21,362 nucleotides of DNA from a virus (IMGVR_UViG_3300025137_000357:1-21362); one strand, 5' to 3'; shown: positions 7,114-15,206, numbered from the stretch's first letter. Numbers and translations are program-made. The notes: generated by a model not told the origin, from the letters alone.

Positions 7114-8142
7114 ATGGCACATTTAGTTGAGACTATGGCGTATGCAGGACAAGTTCCTTGGCACGGTTTAGGAACCGCTGTTGATGGTAATATGTCACCC
7201 CAAGAAATGTTGGTTGCGGCTGGCATTGACTGGACAGTTAGTAAGCGTCCTGCTTATACAGTTGATAAACCTAACTGTTGGAATATTATCGATCCAACTG
7301 GTGAGGCTGGTTTTATCCGCGCACCAGATGCACACTTCCTTGTACGGGATAGCGATAACAAAGTGCTTTCGCATTGTGGTGATGGTTATGTACCTTTCCA
7401 AAATGCTGAAGTTATGGACTTCTTTAAAAAGTTTACCGATGCTGGGCAAATGTCCATGGAAACAGCGGGTAGCTTGAAAGAAGGTAAGGATATATGGGGG
7501 CTGGCAAAGCTAACTGATAAGTTTAGCCTTGGCGGTGATGATGAAGTTAAGGGGTACTTGCTTTTGAATAACAGCCACCAAGTAGGCAAAGCGATGACTA
7601 TTATGTTCACCCCTATTCGTGTTGTGTGTAACAATACTCTTACACAGGCTATGAGCATGGAGGGCAACCGCTTCCGCGTACTACATCTGCAAATGTTCGA
7701 TGAAGAAATACAGAAAGCCGCTGAAGAGGCTTTGGGTATTAGCGGTCAGCAAATGAACAAGTTCAAAGAGCAGTCTGAGTTCTTAGCAAAGAAACGTGCA
7801 AAAGAGTTCGATGTTGATAACTTTATTGCTGAGTTATTCCAACCCCACTTGTTGATTGAGCGAGCCAAGGCTTCTGTAAAAGATGACTTGCCACCCTTAC
7901 GTGATGAGTTTAAGCGTACTGCCGAACTTGTTGAAGAAGCATTACACACGAGTCCTGGTGCGAGTATGAAGTCTGCCAAGGGTACTTGGTGGGGTGCGCT
8001 CAATGCAGTAACTTATGTAGTAGATCACCAGAAGCGTTCACAAGCTGAAGGTAACGCACTGCACTCTGCATGGTTTGGTTCTGGCGCGAATACAAAACGC
8101 AAGGCTCTAGCTAAAGCACTAGAATATGCTGATGCAGCATAA
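7114..8142 (+). CDS. DUF932 / TIGR03299 phage-plasmid protein
   Basis: A 342-residue member of the DUF932 (phage/plasmid-like TIGR03299) family. The N-terminal signature MAYAGQVPWHGLGTAVDG (9-26) is typical, as are GKDIWGLAKL (about 124-133) and the RVVCNNTL segment (about 170-177), followed by a long helical C-terminal part. Length matches the family. The family is widespread in phages and plasmids, often beside replication or recombination genes; its biochemical role is not established to my knowledge. The start follows AGAAAGGAG with 9-nt spacing. A promoter/palindrome follows the gene, so it probably ends the transcription unit begun at 6829. Confidence 0.88.
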   Translation: MAHLVETMAYAGQVPWHGLGTAVDGNMSPQEMLVAAGIDWTVSKRPAYTVDKPNCWNIIDPTGEAGFIRAPDAHFLVRDSDNKVLSHCGDGYVPFQNAEVMDFFKKFTDAGQMSMETAGSLKEGKDIWGLAKLTDKFSLGGDDEVKGYLLLNNSHQVGKAMTIMFTPIRVVCNNTLTQAMSMEGNRFRVLHLQMFDEEIQKAAEEALGISGQQMNKFKEQSEFLAKKRAKEFDVDNFIAELFQPHLLIERAKASVKDDLPPLRDEFKRTAELVEEALHTSPGASMKSAKGTWWGALNAVTYVVDHQKRSQAEGNALHSAWFGSGANTKRKALAKALEYADAA

Positions 8143-8157
8143 TTGACAAAGTAGTTC

Positions 8158-8197
8158 TTGTCTTGGCATGGTTCGTTTACTAAAATGAATCATGCCA
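8158..8197 (+). promoter_or_regulatory. promoter inside an 11-bp palindrome
   Basis: TTGTCT (8158-8163), 17 bp, TAAAAT (8181-8186) form a sigma70-like promoter. The arms TGGCATGGTTC (8164-8174) and GAATCATGCCA (8187-8197), 11 bp with one G-U, flank the -10 box exactly. As DNA this resembles an operator over a promoter; as RNA it is a hairpin followed by TTTT, so a terminator for the DUF932 unit is the alternative reading. Confidence 0.55.
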
Positions 8198-8221
8198 TTT
8201 TCCATAGAAAGGGAGATTAAT

Positions 8222-8818
8222 ATGTTTTATGCAATATGTGAAGGGGTTCCAGGAAGTTCTGGTCCAGCCTACGTTATCTACAAGTTTAACTCTTTGGAAA
8301 ACATTAAAGAGTGTGAGGCAGTTAACGAATACAGCATTGTGTACAATGGCGAATCACCCCGACAGTTAGTAGAGTTTTGTTCTGTAGAGGAGCTACACGA
8401 AATTGCTGTCGCAATAGGTGGGGATTTAACTTATGTTTCCCACCAACAAGCGGCTGACTATGTGCATCAAGCAGTAGTTAAGAAAGCCAAAAACTGGAAA
8501 CCCCAAGAGGAGCCTAATATGTCTGCTGTTCACGTAGATCAGTTTAATAATAAAGCGCAAAAGCATGAGGCAACCGAAAAGAAAAAACAAGTTCGCACTC
8601 GTTTCAGAAACGATGCTCGTATCATTGTGTTGAAAGATACACCCACTGTACGTGAGGGTACTAATCGTTTTCGTAATATGAAGGTTATTATGGAAAGTGC
8701 TACAGTTGGTGAAGCGATAGCTAAACTTCGCGCACTTACCCCTGCTCCAGGATCTGGGGTGGATATTAGGATAGCATGTGAAGCGGGTGTTATAAAACTA
8801 GACTGGCAAGAGGAATAG
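8222..8818 (+). CDS. hypothetical protein, possible dual start (198 aa)
   Basis: First gene of the presumed base-modification unit. ATG 8222 (MFYAICEGVPGSSG) is chosen because AAAGGGAG sits 8 nt upstream; the frame is open 10 codons further but without a ribosome site. The N-terminal half (to about residue 95) is a small alpha/beta domain. A Lys/Gln-rich linker follows, then a basic C-terminal part with RTRFRNDARIIVL and a hydrophobic helix. A second in-frame ATG at 8519 has its own GAGGAG site 7 nt upstream and would yield just the C-terminal 99 residues, so the gene may make two products. I recognise no family with confidence. Three bases separate it from the next gene. Confidence 0.75.
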   Translation: MFYAICEGVPGSSGPAYVIYKFNSLENIKECEAVNEYSIVYNGESPRQLVEFCSVEELHEIAVAIGGDLTYVSHQQAADYVHQAVVKKAKNWKPQEEPNMSAVHVDQFNNKAQKHEATEKKKQVRTRFRNDARIIVLKDTPTVREGTNRFRNMKVIMESATVGEAIAKLRALTPAPGSGVDIRIACEAGVIKLDWQEE

Positions 8819-8820
8819 CT

Positions 8821-9717
8821 ATGTTACCCGAAGCTGTAGAAAGTTACTTCGGCTGGATAAATGAGCGGCACTCGATATACCAGCGTAGGTTATCGGGTGC
8901 GCCACCACCTTGGACTAATGACCCTATCCTACAAGAGTTTAAGTTTACAAACCCTTTCCGTGAAAATGATAGGGTTACTGTATGGATGCGTGAAAACTGG
9001 ACAAAGCCAAATGGTAATCGCTTCCATGGAGAAATACTGTTTAACTGTTGTTTGTTCCGTATGGTTGGCACAAGTGAGTTTGCTGAAAAGCATGGCTGGG
9101 CAGAAGAGTTTAACCCTGCTCGTACAAAAGAATTAATACAAACTAGAATTGACAATGGTTTACGGACATTTACTGGTGCTTATATAATCACTAACCAAGG
9201 ACTCAAAGCACCAAAATCAGAGGTAGTAGTTGATCACTTCCTTTCGCCCATCTGGAAAAACAAAGAAACGTTGGCGCAGATTGCCGCTGATACGCAGTCG
9301 CTCCAAGCGTTACATGAAGCGATGGGTGCGTATAAAGGGTGGGGAGGAGGAGGTTTTATGTCATACGAGGTGGTTACCGACCTCAACCACACACCTGTAT
9401 TGGACAAGGCAAAAGACCGTTTTAGTTGGGCGAATGCAGGTCCAGGAGCAATACGAGGATTAAACCGTATTTTAGGCATCCCCCTGAAAAAGGGTATGAC
9501 TCAACCTATTGCTAATGAGCATATGATCAGGTTGTTAAAAGCAGCTAAATTTTTTGTATTACCCCACGTCCCACTTGAAGAAGTAGATATGCGTACGATT
9601 GAGCATAGCCTATGTGAGTGGGATAAGTATGAGCGTGTAAGGCTGGGGCAAGGTAGACCAAGAAGTATTTATAAAGCCAGTTTAATAAACGATATGCCGA
9701 AAGGAGCTGTAGAATGA
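8821..9717 (+). CDS. putative DNA base hypermodification protein (HMUDK-helical / aGPT-Pplase-like)
   Basis: A 298-residue mainly helical protein. Its N terminus carries the pattern WINERHSIYQRRLSG (12-26) followed by PPPWTNDPILQ, FKFTNPFREND: a W-x-x-E-R, P-W-T-x-D-P-I-L and N-x-x-R-x-x-D arrangement. I associate this with the thymine-hypermodification families described by Iyer, Aravind and colleagues (5-hmdU DNA kinase helical domain and alpha-glutamyl/putrescinyl-thymine pyrophosphorylase groups). No P-loop kinase domain is fused. A glycine-rich insert, GWGGGGF (near 174-180), stands out. The gene overlaps the glycosyltransferase by ATGA and lies upstream of a TS-family enzyme, the expected neighbourhood. 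It probably acts on hydroxymethylated thymine in DNA, but the exact reaction cannot be read from sequence, and the family call is from memory of the motif. Confidence 0.65.
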   Translation: MLPEAVESYFGWINERHSIYQRRLSGAPPPWTNDPILQEFKFTNPFRENDRVTVWMRENWTKPNGNRFHGEILFNCCLFRMVGTSEFAEKHGWAEEFNPARTKELIQTRIDNGLRTFTGAYIITNQGLKAPKSEVVVDHFLSPIWKNKETLAQIAADTQSLQALHEAMGAYKGWGGGGFMSYEVVTDLNHTPVLDKAKDRFSWANAGPGAIRGLNRILGIPLKKGMTQPIANEHMIRLLKAAKFFVLPHVPLEEVDMRTIEHSLCEWDKYERVRLGQGRPRSIYKASLINDMPKGAVE

Positions 9718-10988
9718 AGTTTCTAATGACAATGTTTCAAATACAAGATTATGGTGGGATTATTAACCATGCTGAGTATCTTGCAAAAGGTTTAAAAGAA
9801 TTAGGTCACGAGGTTGATTTTACTATGCTTGTGCCTAAACATAAAGTAGCCAGTAAAAGTCCCCCACCAAAAAACTTTGACCAATACCGTAAAGTTGGCA
9901 CAGGATACTTACACCATCAAGCCAGAGGTTGGGCGGGTTTACCTAAGATTCCTTACCTTTCTAAATACCATAGGGATTTGTTTAAACAGAAGTGCAGTAA
10001 ATACGATGCTGTTTTATGGCACATCCCTGTACCTACTATGAGTAAGGAAAATAAGGGCATTACTGAATGGTTAGATTTGTACAATCACGGCACTAAGAAC
10101 ATAGCCATTATACATGATGGTAACCTACCTGAGTTGTACCCCCACTTAATCCATGTGCGCGAGATGTTCCATTCTGCTGTATGTGTACATGAGTCAGCTA
10201 TGATTTCTGGTAGTATGCTACCCATACCCCGCAAGCTGATAGTAAATCCGTTTGATGTTAGTATGGCAGATGGTTGGACTGACTTTGAAAAACGTGATGG
10301 TTTTGCAGCGGTGCAAGTTTTTAAAGCATGGAAGCGTGTGGATACTTTAGTTCGCGCGATTAGATACATGCAGAATACTGAACAAAAGCTCGTAGGTGGC
10401 GAAGGTATAGAGTACCGCTACATGACTAGCCCCGATAAATGTAAGCCTAAGTATTTTGATGAGGTGGGTGAACGTATTTGGGATAGAGCCAAGCGTTTCG
10501 GCATGGAGCATTTAGGAACAGTGCCAAATGATAAAGTGTTTGAAATACTAAAACAGGTCAAATTACAGATTGACCCGAGCTATAGTAAAAAGTATTCTAG
10601 TTTTGGCGCACACTTTAATAGAACAACTGTGGAAGCAATAATCTGTGGTGCAGTGCCTATGGCTACTGATTGGGGTATGCGGGATAGTGAGATATTTAAA
10701 GCAGGACAGAACTACATACAAATCCCAGCAGAGTGTAAATCGTTTGTGTTTGCCGATATTGTGGATAATGCAGTGCATGATAAAGATCAATGGATTCGTA
10801 TAAAAGAAAATAACTTAAAATTATTAGAGTTGTTTGATATGCGTAATGTAGCTCAAAGCTATGTTGATCTGGTAAACAATACACAAGAACTGCTTATCGG
10901 CACTCCAGATGCTAAAGCCATGCAAAAATGCCATAAAAACCTAGAGTTCTTCGGCATTGGCTCTTCAGACATTGCTCGAGTGGTTTAG
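9714..10988 (+). CDS. GT-B fold glycosyltransferase (GT4-like), possible DNA-base glycosyltransferase
   Basis: A 424-residue two-domain glycosyltransferase. The N-terminal Rossmann lobe has the GT4-type acceptor loop YGGIINHAEYLAKGLKELG (13-31), and the C-terminal lobe has FNRTTVEAIICGAVPMATD, matching the E-x7-type nucleotide-sugar site of GT4 enzymes. No signal peptide or membrane anchor is seen, so it is cytoplasmic. ATG 9714 overlaps the previous TGA (ATGA) behind AAAGGAG, so it is co-translated with the hypermodification protein and sits just before the TS-family gene. That context points to sugar transfer onto a hydroxymethylated base in phage DNA, analogous in role, not in family, to T4 glucosyltransferases. 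Glycosylation of a surface or structural component is the main alternative. Confidence 0.8.
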   Translation: MKFLMTMFQIQDYGGIINHAEYLAKGLKELGHEVDFTMLVPKHKVASKSPPPKNFDQYRKVGTGYLHHQARGWAGLPKIPYLSKYHRDLFKQKCSKYDAVLWHIPVPTMSKENKGITEWLDLYNHGTKNIAIIHDGNLPELYPHLIHVREMFHSAVCVHESAMISGSMLPIPRKLIVNPFDVSMADGWTDFEKRDGFAAVQVFKAWKRVDTLVRAIRYMQNTEQKLVGGEGIEYRYMTSPDKCKPKYFDEVGERIWDRAKRFGMEHLGTVPNDKVFEILKQVKLQIDPSYSKKYSSFGAHFNRTTVEAIICGAVPMATDWGMRDSEIFKAGQNYIQIPAECKSFVFADIVDNAVHDKDQWIRIKENNLKLLELFDMRNVAQSYVDLVNNTQELLIGTPDAKAMQKCHKNLEFFGIGSSDIARVV

Positions 10989-11047
10989 TATTGTTTAGGT
11001 CACATACCTACCACCCCTAACCCTTAACCACGTCGAGGAGGCGTTGT

Positions 11048-12025
11048 ATGCAGTCAATTAATGCAAGAGGAGTAAGTGAAGCTCTGTTTTTAGGCCAACA
11101 AGCCTTATTTTCGTCAGGTAAAGAAGTAAATACCCGAAATGGTTTAGCACTTGAGTTTCCTACCCCTGTAATCACTACTTATACCCATAGCAGGGAACGA
11201 GTTTTGTTTTACCCTGAACGCGATGCTAATCCTTATTTCCACTTAATGGAAAGTTTATGGATGTTAGCAGGGAGGAATGATGTTGATTGGATAAGCCAGT
11301 TTAACGGCAGGATGAATACATACAGTGATGATGGTAAAACTTTTCACGGTGCGTATGGATATAGATGGCGAAACTGGTTTGGCATGGATCAACTTAAAAC
11401 AATCCAGTTTAGGTTATCTACTTACCATAATGACCGTAGGGCTGTTCTTGGTATATGGGATCCACATCAAGATTTAGTTCAAACAAATGATGGTAAGGAT
11501 TACCCCTGCAATACACAGATATATTTTTGGGAGCGTGATGAAAAACTTAACATGACTGTAACTAACCGCAGTAATGATATGATCTGGGGTGCGTATGGGG
11601 CTAACGCAGTTCATATGTCTGTGCTTTTAGAATATATGGCAGGGATGCTCGGCTATGCAGTAGGGACATATTACCAGTTTTCTAATAACCTTCATGCTTA
11701 TGTAAGTGTTTTAGAAAAACTAAAAGATATGCAACCAGAGTACGAGCCTTACCTAACTATAGCTGATGATGGTTTGAGTTATAACCCACCAGCTTTGATT
11801 GATGATGCAGATTCATTTGATGAAGAGTTACTGGCTTGGTTTGAGGATGAAAACCGTGCAGATTACAATAACTCTTATCTTTCTAGCACTTGTGGCGAAA
11901 TGAGAAAATCATGGCGGTATTGGAAAGCAAAGAATTTCCCTAGCGCATACCATCATGCCGATAAAATAGAAGACCGTGCTTGGCGCAAGGCTTGTATAGA
12001 ATGGTTAGATAGGAGATTAAGGTGA
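11048..12025 (+). CDS. thymidylate synthase family enzyme, possible dUMP hydroxymethylase
   Basis: A 325-residue TS-fold nucleotide methyl/hydroxymethyltransferase. Landmarks are YGYRWR (103-108), the arginine pair RR (130-131) with LGIWDP, the catalytic cysteine in YPCNTQ (Cys154), NRSNDMIWG (173-181) and YYQFSNNLHAY. Classic ThyA has PPCH and FNIASY at the active site; here they read YPCN and GANAVHM, as in divergent phage TS proteins and base hydroxymethylases. About 100 residues extend past the core, with no ThyA-type C-terminal tail. The product could be dTMP or 5-hydroxymethyl-dUMP. Its neighbours (glycosyltransferase, hypermodification protein, Nmad1-like protein) favour hydroxymethylation, as for phage SPO1-type enzymes, but sequence alone does not settle this. 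It starts at ATG 11048 behind GAGGAGG. Confidence 0.85.
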   Translation: MQSINARGVSEALFLGQQALFSSGKEVNTRNGLALEFPTPVITTYTHSRERVLFYPERDANPYFHLMESLWMLAGRNDVDWISQFNGRMNTYSDDGKTFHGAYGYRWRNWFGMDQLKTIQFRLSTYHNDRRAVLGIWDPHQDLVQTNDGKDYPCNTQIYFWERDEKLNMTVTNRSNDMIWGAYGANAVHMSVLLEYMAGMLGYAVGTYYQFSNNLHAYVSVLEKLKDMQPEYEPYLTIADDGLSYNPPALIDDADSFDEELLAWFEDENRADYNNSYLSSTCGEMRKSWRYWKAKNFPSAYHHADKIEDRAWRKACIEWLDRRLR

Positions 12026-12375
12026 AAAGGCATGAGAAATATATGAAAGATAAAATGAAAGAAGAAGAAGTAAGCTCTGTTATTAAACAGGTTGGTAAGC
12101 TCAGTGTTCTAGACCATGTTAAGTTGGAAGAAGCTGAACAATCTTACGGTGATAGCTGGAAGCAGCGTGGTGGTGTTGGTGCTTTTATGATGTTAGCTCG
12201 TAAATGGGATAGGCTTGAAAAACAAGTAACAGAACATAATTATGATGTGTTTAAAGCTATACAGGGAGATAACAGGCAGGAAGGTATAATAGATGATATA
12301 CGTGATCTGCGTAGGTATTTATTTCTTGTAGAAGCGGAGATGATTTTACGCGGCAATGTCAGAAAACAAAAGTAA
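12022..12375 (+). CDS. Nmad1/DUF1599-like nucleotide-modification-associated protein
   Basis: A 117-residue helical protein. The motifs SYGDSW (about 41-46), MLARKWDRLEKQ (about 57-68) and DDIRDLRRYLFLVEAE (about 92-107) resemble the all-alpha Nmad1/DUF1599 domain. Iyer and colleagues linked that domain to phage DNA-modification operons. The pattern of acidic and basic residues recalls MazG-type nucleotide-binding helices, so handling a modified dNMP or dNTP is plausible. GTG 12022 overlaps the TS stop (GTGA) behind TAGGAG, which makes it part of the same translational unit as the TS-like enzyme. The family match is from motif memory and moderate; the tight coupling to the TS-like gene is directly visible. 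Confidence 0.65.
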   Translation: MKRHEKYMKDKMKEEEVSSVIKQVGKLSVLDHVKLEEAEQSYGDSWKQRGGVGAFMMLARKWDRLEKQVTEHNYDVFKAIQGDNRQEGIIDDIRDLRRYLFLVEAEMILRGNVRKQK

Positions 12376-12532
12376 TTTAGATAAAGAAGTATTAGCCGAG
12401 TGCGAGTGCGGAAGAGAAACGAAGATTGTTACTTTCCGTAATCTTAAAAATAGATGGCCGATATGCAGTAAGTGCAAAAGGCCGATGAAAGTAAAAGGTA
12501 ATGCAATACCCATTATTTCAACCACCGACTGA
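12356..12532 (+). CDS. small zinc-ribbon protein (58 aa)
   Basis: A 58-codon open frame overlaps the end of the Nmad1-like gene by 20 bp and the start of the polymerase gene by 32 bp. It encodes CEC (C16, C18) and, 18 residues later, CSKC (C37, C40), a four-cysteine knuckle typical of small zinc ribbons, in a Lys/Arg-rich context that suits nucleic-acid binding. ATG 12356 has only a weak upstream ribosome site, so expression may rely on coupling. It fills an otherwise empty 125-bp gap in a tightly packed operon, which supports it being real. Partner and role are unknown. Confidence 0.55.
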   Translation: MSENKSNLDKEVLAECECGRETKIVTFRNLKNRWPICSKCKRPMKVKGNAIPIISTTD

Positions 12533-14429
12533 GTGGGTTATGCCTGATGGCTACCCTGATATTTCTAGTTCTAAAGAAGTTGCTATTGATCTAGAAACAC
12601 GCGACCCTAACCTTACGACGATGGGAAGTGGTTGGCCTAGAAAAGATGGTCACATTATTGGGATAGCTGTGGCGGTAGAAGGTGACCAATGGTACTTTCC
12701 CATCAGACACGAGATTGGTCCTAACTTTGATGTAAAAAGAACTTTAGGGTGGTTAGCAGATGTTTGTAAAATTGATAGGACTTACGTTTTTCATAATGCT
12801 CCTTACGATGTCGGTTGGATGCTCGCAGAAGGTGTGCGTGTACAAGGAAAAATCATTGATACAATGGTCGTTGCGCCACTGTTAGATGAAAACAGATTCA
12901 GTTATGCTTTAAATGCTATTGGTAGAGATTACCTACAAGAGCGCAAAAGTGAAGTTGAGTTAAGGGAAGCAGCCGAGGCTTTTGGTGTAAATGCTAAAAG
13001 TGAGATGTATAAACTTCCTGCTCACCATGTAGGGAAATACGCTGAACAAGATGCTGCGCTAACATTAAAACTCTGGCAGCATTTTAAAACATTAATAATA
13101 AAAGAAGATATTAAAGATATCTTTGAACTTGAAATAAATGTTCTTAAAACAATTATACCAATGCGCGAGCGTGGTGTCAGGGTTGATTTAGATAAATGTG
13201 AGCGTATAAAGAAAGAGTTACTACAAAAAGAGCAACAACTATTAGGGCTAATAAAAAGAGCAACAGGAGTAGAAGTAGAAATATGGGCGGCTGAAAGTGT
13301 TTCTAGGGCTTTTGATGCTTTAAGTCTACCTTACAGTAAAACAGAAAAGACAGGTGCGCCTAGCTTTACTAAAGGGTTCTTAAGTAATCACCCCCATGAA
13401 GTCCCGCAAATGATTGTACAGGCTAGGGAATATCAAAAAGCGCGTAGCACTTTTGTAGACACTATACTTAAACACCAAGTAGACGGACGTATACATGCTG
13501 AGTTACACCCCCTACGTAATGATGGGGGAGGCACGGTGACTGGTAGATTTAGTTATAGCAACCCTAATCTTCAACAAATACCAGCAAGGCATGGCGAAAT
13601 AGGTCCAATGATACGCAGCTTGTTTATACCAGAACAAGACTGTTTATGGGGCGCATTCGACTACTCCAGCCAAGAACCACGTATTGTTGTGCATTATGCT
13701 AAACTCATGGGCTTTAGGGGGGCTTCAGACTTTGCTGAGCAATACAACGCTGACCCCCGCACTGATTTTCACCAAATGGCGGCTGATATTGTAGGCGTCC
13801 CACGTAAACAGGCAAAAGATATCAACCTTGGTTTGTTTTATGGGATGGGTAGTAAAAAGCTGGCGGCAAGTCTTGGTTTAGAGTTTGAAGATGCTCAAGA
13901 ACTGTTCGCCACATACCATGATAAAGTACCCTTTGTGCGTGAGCTTAGTGATTACAGCACTAACCGAGCTAATTCTCGTGGTGTTATCCGCACATTATTG
14001 GGGCGTAGGTGTAGATTCGATAAGTGGGAGCCTAATAAGTATGGGACTTGGAAACCCATGACATACCAAGAAGCCTACGCAGAGCATGGTCCTGGAATTA
14101 AAAGAGCGTTTACATACAAAGCTCTTAATAAACTCATACAAGGTAGCGCGGCAGATCAAACAAAAGCAGCGATGGTTGCTCTAGCTGATGAAGGCATACT
14201 ACCCATGATTCAAGTTCACGATGAACTAGATGTATCTGTTGAGTCAGAAGAACAAGCAAAAAAGATAACTGAAATAATGCAAGATTGTGTTAAATTAGAA
14301 GTTCCTTCTATAGTGGATGCTGAGTTTGGTCCAAACTGGGGGGAAGCAAAACAAACCTTCACGGAAAAACCGTGGATAAGAGGATTAAAAGATGGCAGCA
14401 CAGAAATGCAGCACAACATCACGAATTAA
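12501..14429 (+). CDS. polA: DNA polymerase I, family A, with 3'-5' exonuclease
   Basis: A 642-residue replicative-type phage PolA. Proofreading motifs are intact: DLE (D30, E32), HNAPYD (N99, D103) and YAEQD (Y180, D184). Polymerase motif A is FDYSSQE (D387, E392), motif B RKQAKDINLGLFYG (R435, K439, Y447) and motif C VHDE (H573, D574, E575); TGRFSYSNPNLQQIP (348-361) is also typical. There is no 5'-nuclease domain. The residue aligned with E. coli Phe762 is Leu443, a variant reported in environmental phage PolA surveys and linked there to slower or temperate replication. ATG 12501 has a short AAAGG site very close upstream; the N terminus FQPPTEW agrees with phage homologues as I remember them. 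The end overlaps the HD nucleotidase by 38 bp. Confidence 0.95.
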   Translation: MQYPLFQPPTEWVMPDGYPDISSSKEVAIDLETRDPNLTTMGSGWPRKDGHIIGIAVAVEGDQWYFPIRHEIGPNFDVKRTLGWLADVCKIDRTYVFHNAPYDVGWMLAEGVRVQGKIIDTMVVAPLLDENRFSYALNAIGRDYLQERKSEVELREAAEAFGVNAKSEMYKLPAHHVGKYAEQDAALTLKLWQHFKTLIIKEDIKDIFELEINVLKTIIPMRERGVRVDLDKCERIKKELLQKEQQLLGLIKRATGVEVEIWAAESVSRAFDALSLPYSKTEKTGAPSFTKGFLSNHPHEVPQMIVQAREYQKARSTFVDTILKHQVDGRIHAELHPLRNDGGGTVTGRFSYSNPNLQQIPARHGEIGPMIRSLFIPEQDCLWGAFDYSSQEPRIVVHYAKLMGFRGASDFAEQYNADPRTDFHQMAADIVGVPRKQAKDINLGLFYGMGSKKLAASLGLEFEDAQELFATYHDKVPFVRELSDYSTNRANSRGVIRTLLGRRCRFDKWEPNKYGTWKPMTYQEAYAEHGPGIKRAFTYKALNKLIQGSAADQTKAAMVALADEGILPMIQVHDELDVSVESEEQAKKITEIMQDCVKLEVPSIVDAEFGPNWGEAKQTFTEKPWIRGLKDGSTEMQHNITN

Positions 14430-14925
14430 AACACTCACAACAGTTTGGGATGCTCAGTTTTTATTGAGGTATCACACTGTTGCGAATCAATCAGAAAGGC
14501 AGACCGTGGGAGCACATTCATATGCAGTAAGTGTTTTAATAGACCAATTATGGCCTGACAGCACTAAACAATTGATAATGGCGGCACTGTATCATGATGT
14601 GCCAGAAATAATTTTAGGTGATATCCCAGCTACAGCTAAGTGGGCTTATCCAGAAATACAACAAGCCTTTGATAAAGCTGAGAAAAAAGTGTTTGACGAT
14701 CTTGGATTGATATTTGTACTTAGCCCAGAAGAAAAAGCAAGACTCAAAATGGCAGATATGCTTGAGTTAGTTTTGTACACACATCGGCATTCACAGGGCA
14801 GTGATCAAATGAAAATGATTATGCACTCTGGTATAAATTATTTATACGAAAAGTTTTCTTCACATAAAGACTTTGAACCGATAAAAAAAGTTCTAGCTCA
14901 CTATAATCTGGGAGGGATACCGTGA
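14392..14925 (+). CDS. HD-domain 5'-deoxynucleotidase (YfbR-like)
   Basis: A 177-residue HD phosphohydrolase. Metal ligands fit the HD family: H42 in AHSYA, H68-D69 in LYHDVPE, and D122 in MADMLE. GDIPATAK (76-83) follows the E. coli YfbR pattern, an enzyme that removes the 5'-phosphate from dNMPs. In a phage with a base-modification cassette, such an enzyme could drain a canonical deoxynucleotide pool or recycle nucleotides, which is inference. The start at 14392 follows AGAGG and overlaps polA by 38 bp; the end overlaps the next gene by GTGA, so it is co-translated on both sides. Family assignment is strong; the preferred substrate is unknown. Confidence 0.88.
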   Translation: MAAQKCSTTSRIKTLTTVWDAQFLLRYHTVANQSERQTVGAHSYAVSVLIDQLWPDSTKQLIMAALYHDVPEIILGDIPATAKWAYPEIQQAFDKAEKKVFDDLGLIFVLSPEEKARLKMADMLELVLYTHRHSQGSDQMKMIMHSGINYLYEKFSSHKDFEPIKKVLAHYNLGGIP

Positions 14926-15206
14926 ACTGCATCAAATGTGGCAATAAAAGTAAAGTTTATGACAGTCGACCCCACAAAGATAGCGTAAAACGCCATCGAC
15001 AATGTTTAAAGTGCGGTCATAGATACGCCACATTAGAAGTCATGTTTATTGTAGAAGAGTTGCCTAAAGCAGAGCCAAAACCACCTAAATTAAAATTAGT
15101 GAAAAAACCTGTAAGAAAAAAGAAAATGAAATTTGAAGATCTAGATCTAGCTTCTATGACAGATGAAGAGATAGAAGTAGCTATATCTAGTGGTAATTAT
15201 CTATAA
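14922..15206 (+). CDS. NrdR-type zinc-ribbon protein (94 aa)
   Basis: The N-terminal 40 residues copy the zinc ribbon of the ribonucleotide-reductase repressor NrdR: C3-x2-C6, DSR (14-16), a basic KRHRQ run, C28-x2-C31 and YATLE (35-39). The NrdR ATP-cone that follows in bacteria is missing. Instead there is a Lys/Pro-rich linker (about 50-70) and a short acidic tail (DLDLASMTDEEIEVA). It might bind nrd operators without nucleotide control and so raise or lower host dNTP synthesis, or simply bind nucleic acid; this is inference. It starts with GTG 14922 behind a strong GGAGGG site and overlaps the nucleotidase stop. Confidence 0.8.
   Translation: MNCIKCGNKSKVYDSRPHKDSVKRHRQCLKCGHRYATLEVMFIVEELPKAEPKPPKLKLVKKPVRKKKMKFEDLDLASMTDEEIEVAISSGNYL

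Noticed and set aside
8844-9155. 103-codon leftward frame inside the hypermodification gene
   Set aside because: Opposite to a strong coding frame with recognisable motifs; no own ribosome site or context.
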